From positions 1 through 8,353 of the forward strand of contig JALZUY010000146.1 of assembly GCA_023301395.1 (NCBI GenBank): a stretch of DNA of 8,353 nt, given 5' to 3'. Positions 1 through 6,197 of this stretch are shown piece after piece (position 1 is the stretch's first letter; the number at the start of each line of letters is the position of its first letter). A model generated the notes under the pieces. The model saw nothing but the letters and a program-made list of their open reading frames with translations, was not told the origin of the DNA and did no database searches. The position numbers and the translations under genes were made by a program. This stretch comes from Nonlabens sp. (lineage in GTDB: Bacteria > Bacteroidota > Bacteroidia > Flavobacteriales > Flavobacteriaceae).

Positions 1-343
1 TGTCTCTAAATGATGAATAGAAATGAGCCGTACTCGTATTATCATTATCTAATAAATCTTCTAACTTTATTGCATCTCCACCATTTAATGCGTTTACGAA
101 TTCTTGTTTTGCTGCATCATCATTTATTATAGTTTCTGCTGTAATAAAAGAAACCCATTGTAAAACTCCTTCAAAAAATTCAGGGCTACCTACCTGAGGT
201 TCTGAACTTCCTGTAACTCCGCTAAATCTCTTTTGCTCTATGCTTTCTGAATCGTTATTATCTAAAATCTCATTATCAACCTGACATGATGAAATTATAA
301 TGCATAATAATAATAATAATAATAAGGGCTTAAAATTTTTCAT
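1..343 (-). CDS. Lipoprotein, N-terminal part (runs off left edge)
   Basis: The reading frame is open from an ATG at 341-343 to the window edge, giving 114 codons without a stop. The product starts MKNFKP, followed by seven leucines, CIIISSC and QVDNE. This is a lipoprotein signal peptide: positive N-region, hydrophobic core and a lipobox-like ISS-C with the lipidated cysteine at residue 20. Just after the cysteine, Q21, D23 and E25 resemble the Bacteroidota lipoprotein export signal (Q/K followed by acidic residues), so surface display is plausible. The mature part is acidic and contains no domain I recognise. The seven leucines are all TTA codons, forming a (TAA)7 microsatellite at 305-325 on the plus strand. 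An A8 tract lies just upstream of the start. The gene is 123 bp downstream of the response regulator gene on the same strand, so it may be co-transcribed with it or regulated by it. The function is unknown. Confidence 0.8.
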   Translation of the reverse strand, partial: MKNFKPLLLLLLLCIIISSCQVDNEILDNNDSESIEQKRFSGVTGSSEPQVGSPEFFEGVLQWVSFITAETIINDDAAKQEFVNALNGGDAIKLEDLLDNDNTSTAHFYSSFRD

Positions 344-466
344 TTGCTTTTTTTTAAAATAATATATGATTAGCACAATTAATGATTATTTATGATTAAT
401 CTAAAGAAGTTTTTCAAATTAGTTAGTACTTATTACATAAGTGCAATGAGTTAATTCAAATGCGTA

Positions 467-1207
467 TTAACTAAAAACTCTATCAATAACGTAATCTTTA
501 CGTCTACTAGAAACAGGTACTTTTATTTCTTTACTTAAAATTAAATAACCTTGCTTATCAAATTTAGATACGTGATTCTTATTTACTAAATAAGATTGAT
601 GACATCTTACAAAATCTTTTTTAGATACTATCTCTTCTATTTTATTAATAGGCTTAGAAACGACTATAGTTTTTGAATTTTGAATAAAAAATGAAGTGTA
701 ATTTCCATCAGATTTACAAAACAAAATATCTTCTTCATTAACTGCATAGACAGAATCTGCTGTTTTAAGAATCACTCGCTTTTTTTCTGCACTTTTAAAA
801 TAATCACTGGAGACTGCAATCAGTTTTTCAAGATGATTCTCCTTAACGCTGTTTTCAATAGCTTTATCAACAGCTTCTTTAAATTCATCATCATCTATAG
901 GCTTAAGTACATAATCCAGCGCACCTACTTTAATGGCAGTAATAGCATGATTATCATAGCCTGTAACAAATATGACTTCAAAACCTTTATAGGTCACGGC
1001 ATTTAAAATGTCAAAACTAGTACCTTCTTTTAAATGAACATCAAGAAAAAGTAAATCAGGTTTGTGATTTTCAATAGCGTTTATTGCATCTTTTATATTA
1101 CCAGCTTCTGCTACGACTGTAATTTGATTTGAGTAGAATGATTTGATTTTTTGCTTCACCTCTTCTCTTACAAAGGCTTCATCATCTATTACTATAGTAT
1201 TAATCAT
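467..1207 (-). CDS. LytTR-family response regulator
   Basis: This 246-residue DNA-binding response regulator is probably the cytoplasmic output of the kinase encoded just upstream. Residues 1-120 form a receiver domain with the acidic pair D8-D9, the phospho-acceptor D56 (in LFLDVHL), T82 and the conserved K102-P103. Residues about 140-246 form a LytTR DNA-binding domain, recognisable from the blocks DILFCKSDGNYT, FVRCHQSYLVN and VPVSSRRK. The length and domain order are those of the LytR/AlgR/YehT group. The ATG at 1205-1207 lies inside the end of the kinase gene (8-bp overlap), which indicates translational coupling and a shared mRNA. The target promoters cannot be read from the sequence. 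The downstream lipoprotein gene is one candidate, by position only. Confidence 0.95.
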   Translation of the reverse strand: MINTIVIDDEAFVREEVKQKIKSFYSNQITVVAEAGNIKDAINAIENHKPDLLFLDVHLKEGTSFDILNAVTYKGFEVIFVTGYDNHAITAIKVGALDYVLKPIDDDEFKEAVDKAIENSVKENHLEKLIAVSSDYFKSAEKKRVILKTADSVYAVNEEDILFCKSDGNYTSFFIQNSKTIVVSKPINKIEEIVSKKDFVRCHQSYLVNKNHVSKFDKQGYLILSKEIKVPVSSRRKDYVIDRVFS

Positions 1208-3047
1208 ACTCTGAATATTTATACGGAATTAAAATTTTAGTAATAATGCCCGATAATTCTTTATTCCCTTTTGATTTATCAATTATTTCTATTTCTTTTT
1301 TGGTCAATTTTTCTAGAAACCTAGATATTAATTTGACTGAACTCACTCTTTTACTCTCTTGCTTATCTAAGTCATAACCACTTCCATTATCTTCAATAGA
1401 ACAAACTATAAAATCTTTATTTTTCTCAAGAGTTAACTTGATTTCACCTGAATAATCAATGGAACTAAAACCATGTTCAATACTGTTTTCTATGAATGGC
1501 TGTATCAACATGGGTGGAATAAAAATCAAATCATCTTCAACCATATTCTCTATCTTTATCTCATAAAAAAATAGATCAGGATAACGCAATAATTGTAAAT
1601 CCATATATTTTTTCAAGGATTCAATAACTTGATCTAATTGAATATAATTTGATGTAGAATTTTCTAAAATCAATCGTAGTAATCTTGAAAATTTAAGTAG
1701 GTAGTTCTTTGCACTATTAGGGTTTACACTAATTTGATTTTGTATCACATTTAAAGTATTAAATGTAAAATGAGGATTCATTTGTGACTGTAATAGACGT
1801 TGTTGCATTTGCAAATCTTGTCTCTCAAATTTTAATTTACGCTGTCTATAAAACAAGTATCCTATCAAGATAAATAAGATACTAGCAATAGCAGCTACAA
1901 TAAGCGCCCATTTAAATCGCAATGCAGCAAGTTCACTTTCTTGATTGTTAATTAGAATTAGCTCTTTTTCTTGATTAGCTTGAGATAGTTCTTTGAGTTC
2001 TGTGTTTATTTTCTTGTTGTAAACATTATCCTGTACTATTGATAATGAATCTAATAATTGTTGAAGAATCTTATACTCGTTACTATTAGAAGTAGACAAT
2101 CTTAACTGATATCGCATTAAATTCTTCCTATCCTTATGGTTGATATTATTAAGCCCAAAAGAGTATGCAGAATCTAAATACGTTTGAGCTTTTTTGAAAT
2201 CATTCAACTCAATTAAAACTTCGGCAATATTTGAATATCCTCTTATTAAACTCCCATTATTGTTAAGATCTTTCTTCCTGTGTTTTAAAGCCAGTTTATA
2301 AGAATTAAGTGATGTTAAATATTCCTTTTCAAAAAAAAGATAAACTCCATAATTTAAATAAACATTACCTAAGTTTTTATTTGAAAGAGATTCTTTTTTT
2401 TGTATTAGACTATCCAGTATTGAAAATATTTCCTCTTTATCATTAAGATTGTTATACATTATATCTGCTCTTGCAAGTAAGGCATCGGGAATTTTCACCG
2501 TGTCATGTGCCTTTTTTAAGACCGCGATTCTTAAATTATTACTTTTCACAGCCTTTAGATACTGTCTAGTTCCTTTAAAGGCAAACTCATCTAGATAGTA
2601 TGATAAATGATAACCTAAGTAATCATCTTTACTAATTCTAGATCTAAGTTTATCACTTAGAGTAAAACAATCGCCATATTTACCTAAAGTATAGTAAGCG
2701 TTCCATGCTCTATAGAAGTAATCTCGTTCTCGACTATTAGTCATAGAATCTCGCACATAATCTGTCGCGTTATGGAAATAAACAGAAGCGCTATCAAGCT
2801 CATTTTTTGAATAAAAATGTTCACCCATTAAATAGTTATTCTCTGCTCTTAGAGAGTCCGGTAAATCTAAATGTCCTTTTAAAATAACTTTTGCTTGTGA
2901 TAAATAGAAAAAAGTGGAGTCTTGAGATACTTTTTTTGATTTATCAAGAAGTGACACTACGGCTTGGTCTAAATTTTCATCATTCTTTTGATTACACTGC
3001 ATCAATAAAGAAGTCATTAAAATCAAAAGAGCACATTTTCTGAACAT
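1200..3047 (-). CDS. TPR-containing LytS-type sensor histidine kinase
   Basis: This 615-residue membrane sensor kinase is the partner of the overlapping LytTR regulator. The N-terminus is a signal peptide (hydrophobic residues 6-16) ending in LLMQC, where C18 could be a lipobox cysteine. Residues about 40-330 are helical with TPR-like repeats; the clearest are 227-259 and 269-298. They are followed by a charged coiled-coil stretch (about 340-378), one membrane span (380-400) and a linker helix. The cytoplasmic core is His_kinase type: phospho-acceptor H426 in MNPHFTFNTLN, N-box residues E520-N521 in PFIENSIEHG, and G-box DNGSG at 553-557. This topology, with a periplasmic TPR sensor and a LytS/YehU-like kinase, is common in Bacteroidota. 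The ligand is unknown. The coding strand contains an A8 tract (2394-2401). A promoter candidate lies about 105 bp upstream. Confidence 0.93.
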   Translation of the reverse strand: MFRKCALLILMTSLLMQCNQKNDENLDQAVVSLLDKSKKVSQDSTFFYLSQAKVILKGHLDLPDSLRAENNYLMGEHFYSKNELDSASVYFHNATDYVRDSMTNSRERDYFYRAWNAYYTLGKYGDCFTLSDKLRSRISKDDYLGYHLSYYLDEFAFKGTRQYLKAVKSNNLRIAVLKKAHDTVKIPDALLARADIMYNNLNDKEEIFSILDSLIQKKESLSNKNLGNVYLNYGVYLFFEKEYLTSLNSYKLALKHRKKDLNNNGSLIRGYSNIAEVLIELNDFKKAQTYLDSAYSFGLNNINHKDRKNLMRYQLRLSTSNSNEYKILQQLLDSLSIVQDNVYNKKINTELKELSQANQEKELILINNQESELAALRFKWALIVAAIASILFILIGYLFYRQRKLKFERQDLQMQQRLLQSQMNPHFTFNTLNVIQNQISVNPNSAKNYLLKFSRLLRLILENSTSNYIQLDQVIESLKKYMDLQLLRYPDLFFYEIKIENMVEDDLIFIPPMLIQPFIENSIEHGFSSIDYSGEIKLTLEKNKDFIVCSIEDNGSGYDLDKQESKRVSSVKLISRFLEKLTKKEIEIIDKSKGNKELSGIITKILIPYKYSEYD

Positions 3048-3152
3048 AAAGTAGTGATGATTAAATAAAATGGGGATTTTATTTGCAAGGGAATGAGATT
3101 CAATTTTACTTCAATAACAGAGCTCGGATATTCAAGTCATAAATCTACATTT

Positions 3153-3160
3153 CAAATATA
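3153..3160 (-). promoter_or_regulatory. Candidate -7 box for the kinase-regulator operon
   Basis: Read on the minus strand this is TATATTTG, a full match to the Bacteroidota -7 consensus TAnnTTTG. It is about 105 bp upstream of the kinase start. At the -33 position there is only a weak TTTT (plus-strand AAAA at 3183-3186). It is the only full match I saw in this divergent intergenic region on that strand. Confidence 0.4.
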
Positions 3161-3232
3161 TGAATATTATTGTATTAAGAATAAAACGATTACCATAGTT
3201 AATCATATTAAGATGCATTGTAGATAAAAAGA

Positions 3233-3265
3233 GTTTACTTATCACGCTTTCGCGAAAGCGTAAAC
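3233..3265. repeat. Flavobacterial GCTTTCGCGAAAGC palindrome with outer arms
   Basis: The core 3244-3261 is a perfect 18-bp palindrome, ACGCTTTCGCGAAAGCGT. Outer arms GTTTAC (3233-3238) and GTAAAC (3260-3265) are also inverted copies of each other. Removing the 7 bases 3239-3245 would give an uninterrupted 26-bp palindrome, so this looks like a longer palindrome interrupted in its left arm. The same 14-bp core recurs inside mnmE at 4632-4645. It lies between two divergent genes and overlaps the expected -33 region of the nitroreductase promoter. Confidence 0.85.
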
Positions 3266-3278
3266 TACATTATCTTTA
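3248..3278 (+). promoter_or_regulatory. Candidate nitroreductase promoter
   Basis: TATCTTTA at 3271-3278 matches TAnnTTTG except for the last base. A TTTC at 3248-3251 lies exactly 19 bases upstream, where the Bacteroidota -33 TTTG is expected. The -33 part is inside the palindrome. The start codon at 3291 follows an A-rich leader (AAAAAAAG). Confidence 0.35.
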
Positions 3279-3290
3279 TTCCAAAAAAAG

Positions 3291-3854
3291 ATGCTTCAAG
3301 AAATCATACGATCACGACGCAGTGTTTTTCCTGCGAACTATACTGGTGAAACTATCCCAGAAAAGGATTTTTCACGGATTCTAGACAGTGCAAGATGGGC
3401 TCCTAATCATCGTAAAACAGAACCATGGCGCTATAAAGTAATTACAGGAACAGCACTATCACGATTTGCAGACTTTATGTCCACGGCTTATTCAAAAGTA
3501 GAAGGTCACAAGAAATTCAAACTTAAAAAATTTCAAGAGAACCCTTTAAAATCGAGTGCCGTTATATTAATATTCTTGCATAGAGATGAAAAAGAATCTG
3601 TACCAGAATGGGAAGAAATCGCAGCGGTTTCCATGAGTGTGCAAAACATGTGGTTAACAACCCATGACCTAGGTTATGGATGCTACTGGAGTTCTCCTAA
3701 ACCGTTTGCAGATATGAGCAAATTTGAAGGAATTAAGGTTGAAAAAAACGAGAAATTCTTAGGGTTTTTCTATCTAGGAACCTACGATAAAGAGATACAT
3801 GAATTACCGGAGCGCAAGCCTATTGAAACCATCGCTCAATTTATTACCGAGTAA
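3291..3854 (+). CDS. Nitroreductase family protein (FMN-dependent, YdjA-like)
   Basis: This 187-residue soluble flavoprotein of the nitroreductase superfamily would use FMN and NAD(P)H to reduce nitro compounds, quinones or similar substrates. The natural substrate is not evident. The N-terminal R7-S-R9-R10-S11 is the usual phosphate-binding motif for FMN. The block from W36 (WAPNHRKTEPW) corresponds to the conserved APS/APN..PW region, and GYGCYWSSP is the later conserved loop. The length matches the small single-domain YdjA type (about 183 residues in E. coli). The ATG at 3291 fits both the family N-terminus and the A-rich leader. The gene is transcribed divergently from the kinase operon and converges on the DUF4268 gene; its TAA directly abuts that gene's stop codon. 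It appears to be a monocistronic housekeeping or redox gene. Confidence 0.9.
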   Translation: MLQEIIRSRRSVFPANYTGETIPEKDFSRILDSARWAPNHRKTEPWRYKVITGTALSRFADFMSTAYSKVEGHKKFKLKKFQENPLKSSAVILIFLHRDEKESVPEWEEIAAVSMSVQNMWLTTHDLGYGCYWSSPKPFADMSKFEGIKVEKNEKFLGFFYLGTYDKEIHELPERKPIETIAQFITE

Positions 3855-4283
3855 TTAACTCTCTATAAAATCCTTGTATTCCCAAAAGAAAATTTCCAGA
3901 CGATCCATATGTTCATGAAAGAATTCATAAACCTCTGGCCACTGGGTTTTCTTTTGGATTTTAACACCTTCCAGCATTATATAAGCTCTAGAAATGTGCT
4001 TTCCAGACTCGAGAACATAGTCTGCATCGAGAATGATTTCTTGTGAGACTTCATCTTTTAAGATAGCTTGTAAACTCACAAGTTTTTCAAAGTAGTAATC
4101 TCTATAGAAAGAGTCGTCGTGTTCTATATCTATGGATACAAGCGCACGCCTATCTTCAAATGAGAACTTGAGCACGATGTCCTTGACTTTAGTATTATAC
4201 AACAACCATTTACGATCATATCGTTTCCCAAACATGGTCCAGAATTGCTGTCTTATTTCTTTTGCTTCTTCTCTTGAATACAT
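3855..4283 (-). CDS. DUF4268 domain protein
   Basis: This 142-residue protein starts MYSREEAKEIRQQFW and has the conserved KWLLYNTK segment. I recognise these as the single-domain DUF4268 proteins widespread in Bacteroidota. There is no signal peptide or membrane segment, so it should be cytoplasmic. It is rich in aromatic and charged residues (for example FFHEHMDRLEIFFWEY near the C-terminus). No catalytic motif is visible and the function of the family is not known to me. The ATG at 4281-4283 is the only reasonable start. The TAA (3855-3857) abuts the stop of the convergent nitroreductase gene with no spacer, so any terminator must lie in a coding region. A -7-like box lies only 4 bases upstream of the ATG. 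Confidence 0.85.
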   Translation of the reverse strand: MYSREEAKEIRQQFWTMFGKRYDRKWLLYNTKVKDIVLKFSFEDRRALVSIDIEHDDSFYRDYYFEKLVSLQAILKDEVSQEIILDADYVLESGKHISRAYIMLEGVKIQKKTQWPEVYEFFHEHMDRLEIFFWEYKDFIES

Positions 4284-4287
4284 GGTG

Positions 4288-4295
4288 TAAAGTTA
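4288..4295 (-). promoter_or_regulatory. Candidate -7 box of the DUF4268 gene
   Basis: On the minus strand this reads TAACTTTA followed by CACC and then the ATG. It matches TAnnTTTG except for the last base. The distance implies a transcript with almost no leader. No clear -33 box is visible in the upstream octamer repeats. Confidence 0.3.
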
Positions 4296-4314
4296 GGGGA
4301 TTTTATAGATTTTT

Positions 4315-4361
4315 GGGTTATTGGGATTTAGGTTGCTGGGTTATTGGGTCGCTAGGTTTTT
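4315..4361 (+). repeat. Degenerate octamer array, left block
   Basis: Six units with an 8-bp period lie head to tail: GGGTTATT, GGGATTT (one base short), AGGTTGCT, GGGTTATT, GGGTCGCT, AGGTTTTT. The consensus is RGGTYRYT. The block is non-coding, between the DUF4268 gene and mnmE. Confidence 0.75.
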
Positions 4362-4406
4362 AACCGAAATCTTTCTCTAGCCCTAAAGGATAGGCCTCTG
4401 TTATTT

Positions 4407-4446
4407 AGGTTATTAGACTCTTGAGTCGCTGGGTTGTTGGGTTGTT
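4407..4446 (+). repeat. Degenerate octamer array, right block
   Basis: Five units of exactly 8 bp follow each other: AGGTTATT, AGACTCTT, GAGTCGCT, GGGTTGTT, GGGTTGTT. They share the RGGTYRYT consensus with the block at 4315-4361, from which they are separated by 45 bp without the repeat. The last two units are identical. Confidence 0.75.
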
Positions 4447-4502
4447 TTCAAACGGTTCAAGAATTCTCACTTCATTCACACCAGTTACTGCTTGCTTCTT
4501 TT

Positions 4503-4510
4503 TACCTTTG
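4503..4510 (+). promoter_or_regulatory. Candidate -7 box of mnmE
   Basis: TACCTTTG is a full match to TAnnTTTG and ends 4 bases before the mnmE ATG at 4515. If it is used, transcription would start at or next to the start codon, giving a leaderless or nearly leaderless mRNA. I see no convincing -33 element. Confidence 0.35.
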
Positions 4511-4514
4511 TATT

Positions 4515-5951
4515 ATGTATAAAAATGATACTATTGTAGCTCTTGCTACTCCAGCTGGTTCTGGTGCGATTGCGGTTGTAAGATTATCGGGTTCTGAGGC
4601 TCATGAAATAGCGAGTGGGATTTTTGTTCCTGCTTTCGCGAAAGCGGACTCCTCAAAATCTCCTGAACTCTACACAAAACTAGGTGCAAACACAGTCACC
4701 TTAGGTCATCTCTACGATGGCGACCGTATGGTAGATGAAGTCTTACTCACTAAATTTAATGCACCTCGCTCCTACACTGGTGAACACGTGGTAGAAATAT
4801 CTTGCCATGGTTCTATTTATATACAACAAGAAATTATAGCACTGTGCCTTAAAAAAGGTGCGCGCATGGCAAATGCTGGTGAGTTTACTCTACAAGCCTT
4901 TCTCAATGCAAAAATGGACTTAAATCAAGCCGAAGCTGTTGCTGATCTTATTGCTAGTGAAAGTGAAACGGCTCATCAAATCGCTTTACAACAAATGCGC
5001 GGTGGTTTTTCTACAGAGCTCAAAGACTTGCGTGGACAGTTACTCAACTTTGCGAGTTTAATAGAACTGGAACTAGACTTCAGCGAGGAAGATGTCGCGT
5101 TTGCAAACAGAGACGATTTGAAAAAATTGCTTTCTGAAAGTCAGCAGACTTTAAGAAAACTAATTGATTCTTTTGCGCTAGGAAACGTCCTTAAAACTGG
5201 AATTCCAGTGGCAATTGTGGGCGAACCTAATGTAGGTAAATCGACCTTGCTCAACGCACTACTTAATGAAGAAAAAGCGATAGTTAGTGACATTGCTGGG
5301 ACAACTCGTGATTCTATAGAAGACGAGATTAATATTGAAGGAGTACGTTTCCGTCTCATTGACACCGCAGGATTGCGTGAAACGACTGACACTATTGAAG
5401 GAATGGGAATCCAGCGTTCTTATGCCAAAGCGGAACAATCTAAGTTGGTTTTATATCTACTGGACGCGACGCAATTAAATACGGGACCTAGAATCATCCA
5501 TTGTTTAATGCGCATACAAATCATGCGTGAAAAATTCCCAGATAAACCACTAGTGGTTATATTGAATAAACTAGATCAAATCAACGGTCTAGAACATGCT
5601 GAGATCACTAAACAAATCAGCACCAAGTCTCCAAATACTATTTTAATATCATTGAGTGCAAAATCACGTACTGGTGTGGAAGAATTAAAAACGGCTCTTG
5701 TAGGTAGTTTTAAAAGTGGCGCTTTATCTCAAGATGACACTATCGTTAGTAATGCTCGTCATTATGATGCGCTACAAAGCGCTTATGGCTCTTTACTGGA
5801 AGTTCAACAAGGAATCGAGAATGATATTTCTAGTGAATTCCTAGCCATCGACATACGTGCCACAGCAGAGTCTTTAGGCATTATTACTGGTGAGATCACC
5901 AACGATGAATTGCTGGGTAATATTTTTAGTCAGTTTTGTATTGGGAAGTAA
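4515..5951 (+). CDS. mnmE: tRNA uridine-5-carboxymethylaminomethyl modification GTPase MnmE
   Basis: MnmE (TrmE) works with MnmG to place carboxymethylaminomethyl-type groups on the wobble uridine of certain tRNAs, using a formyl-tetrahydrofolate derived unit. The 478 residues comprise an N-terminal folate-binding domain (MYKNDTIVALATPAGSGA and SYTGEHVVEISCHGS blocks), a helical domain and an inserted G domain. The G domain has P-loop GEPNVGKST (from G236), GTTRD (262-266), DTAG (283-286) and NKLD (351-354). The C-terminus FCIGK carries the conserved Cys475. The ATG at 4515 was chosen because its N-terminus aligns with E. coli MnmE. The frame is open further upstream to a TTG at 4434, but that part runs through the octamer repeats. 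Residues 40-44 (AFAKA) are encoded by the palindrome GCTTTCGCGAAAGC. They lie in a segment that seems several residues longer than in flavobacterial homologues I remember. Confidence 0.97.
   Translation: MYKNDTIVALATPAGSGAIAVVRLSGSEAHEIASGIFVPAFAKADSSKSPELYTKLGANTVTLGHLYDGDRMVDEVLLTKFNAPRSYTGEHVVEISCHGSIYIQQEIIALCLKKGARMANAGEFTLQAFLNAKMDLNQAEAVADLIASESETAHQIALQQMRGGFSTELKDLRGQLLNFASLIELELDFSEEDVAFANRDDLKKLLSESQQTLRKLIDSFALGNVLKTGIPVAIVGEPNVGKSTLLNALLNEEKAIVSDIAGTTRDSIEDEINIEGVRFRLIDTAGLRETTDTIEGMGIQRSYAKAEQSKLVLYLLDATQLNTGPRIIHCLMRIQIMREKFPDKPLVVILNKLDQINGLEHAEITKQISTKSPNTILISLSAKSRTGVEELKTALVGSFKSGALSQDDTIVSNARHYDALQSAYGSLLEVQQGIENDISSEFLAIDIRATAESLGIITGEITNDELLGNIFSQFCIGK
4632..4645. repeat. 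Palindrome GCTTTCGCGAAAGC inside mnmE
   Basis: This is a perfect 14-bp palindrome, read in frame as Ala-Phe-Ala-Lys plus part of Ala44. It shares its core, and one further G on the right, with the intergenic palindrome at 3244-3261. It falls in a length-variable loop of the N-terminal domain. Confidence 0.85.
5934..5951 (+). other. SGI1-type attachment-site-like 3' end of mnmE
   Basis: The last 18 bp of mnmE, encoding FCIGK-stop, read TTTTGTATTGGGAAGTAA. As I remember it, the SGI1 attB at the 3' end of trmE/mnmE is TTCTGTATTGGKAARTAA, so only the third base differs. The last 9 bp, GGGAAGTAA, recur at 5966-5974, 23 bp downstream. No integrase gene is in the window. Conservation of the protein end alone explains much of the match. 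Confidence 0.4.
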
Positions 5952-6027
5952 GGATAGGAAACAAAGGGAAGTAAAATACAACTATAACAAATAACAACCT
6001 GTATTTCAACGAATTATACGATTTTTA

Positions 6028-6060
6028 CTTGTATAATAGTTTGTTATGTTTCTATCTTTG
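6028..6060 (+). promoter_or_regulatory. Promoter candidate ahead of the structured repeats
   Basis: TATCTTTG (6053-6060) is a full match to TAnnTTTG, and CTTG (6028-6031) lies 21 bases upstream as a -33 box. The start site would be near 6067, about 13 bases before the first repeat copy. No good protein-coding gene follows directly. Two direct copies of GTACATC (6061-6067 and 6071-6077, 10-bp period) sit at the expected start site. Confidence 0.45.
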
Positions 6061-6079
6061 GTACATCCTAGTACATCTC

Positions 6080-6129
6080 CAATCCCTTATAAGGAACATG
6101 ATATTTCAAAATGCCCTCGTTGGTTGCAC
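6080..6129 (+). repeat. Structured 50-bp repeat, copy A
   Basis: This copy is 43/50 identical, without gaps, to 6252-6301. The ends CAATC (6080-6084) and GGTTG (6122-6126) pair with one U-G wobble. Inside are the palindrome CCTTATAAGG (6085-6094) and the second hairpin region 6099-6116, which here has two mismatches and keeps mainly the AU-rich pairs. It ends in GGTTGCAC like copy B. Confidence 0.75.
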
Positions 6130-6167
6130 CACTATGCCATTAAATCAATAGCTCTTTAAGAGACAAT

Positions 6168-6197
6168 AAAAGGAAAGCCGTTTATGACTTCCCTTTT
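6168..6197 (+). terminator. Terminator-like hairpin
   Basis: AAAAGGAAAG (6168-6177) pairs with CTTCCCTTTT (6188-6197) apart from one A-C mismatch, with a 10-base loop. It ends in TTTT and is followed by ATAATTT, so it could stop a transcript started near 6067. The U-run is short, so the call is weak. Confidence 0.35.

Noticed and set aside
449..472. Terminator at the end of the response regulator gene
   Set aside because: AGTTAAT/ATTAACT gives only a 7-bp AT-rich stem with no T-run on the minus strand.
2394..2401. A8 tract in the kinase gene as a phase-variation site
   Set aside because: The frame is intact across it, and a single A8 in AT-rich coding DNA is not strong evidence of switching.
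4434..4514. Extended N-terminus of mnmE from a TTG at 4434
   Set aside because: The extra 27 residues come partly from the octamer array, and the family N-terminus aligns with the ATG at 4515.
5141..5392. 83-codon minus-strand ORF
   Set aside because: It lies wholly inside the G-domain part of mnmE in another frame and has no features of its own.
6046..6159. 37-codon plus-strand ORF through repeat copy A
   Set aside because: It starts before the predicted transcript start, resembles no known protein, and the matching frame in copy B has an in-frame stop.
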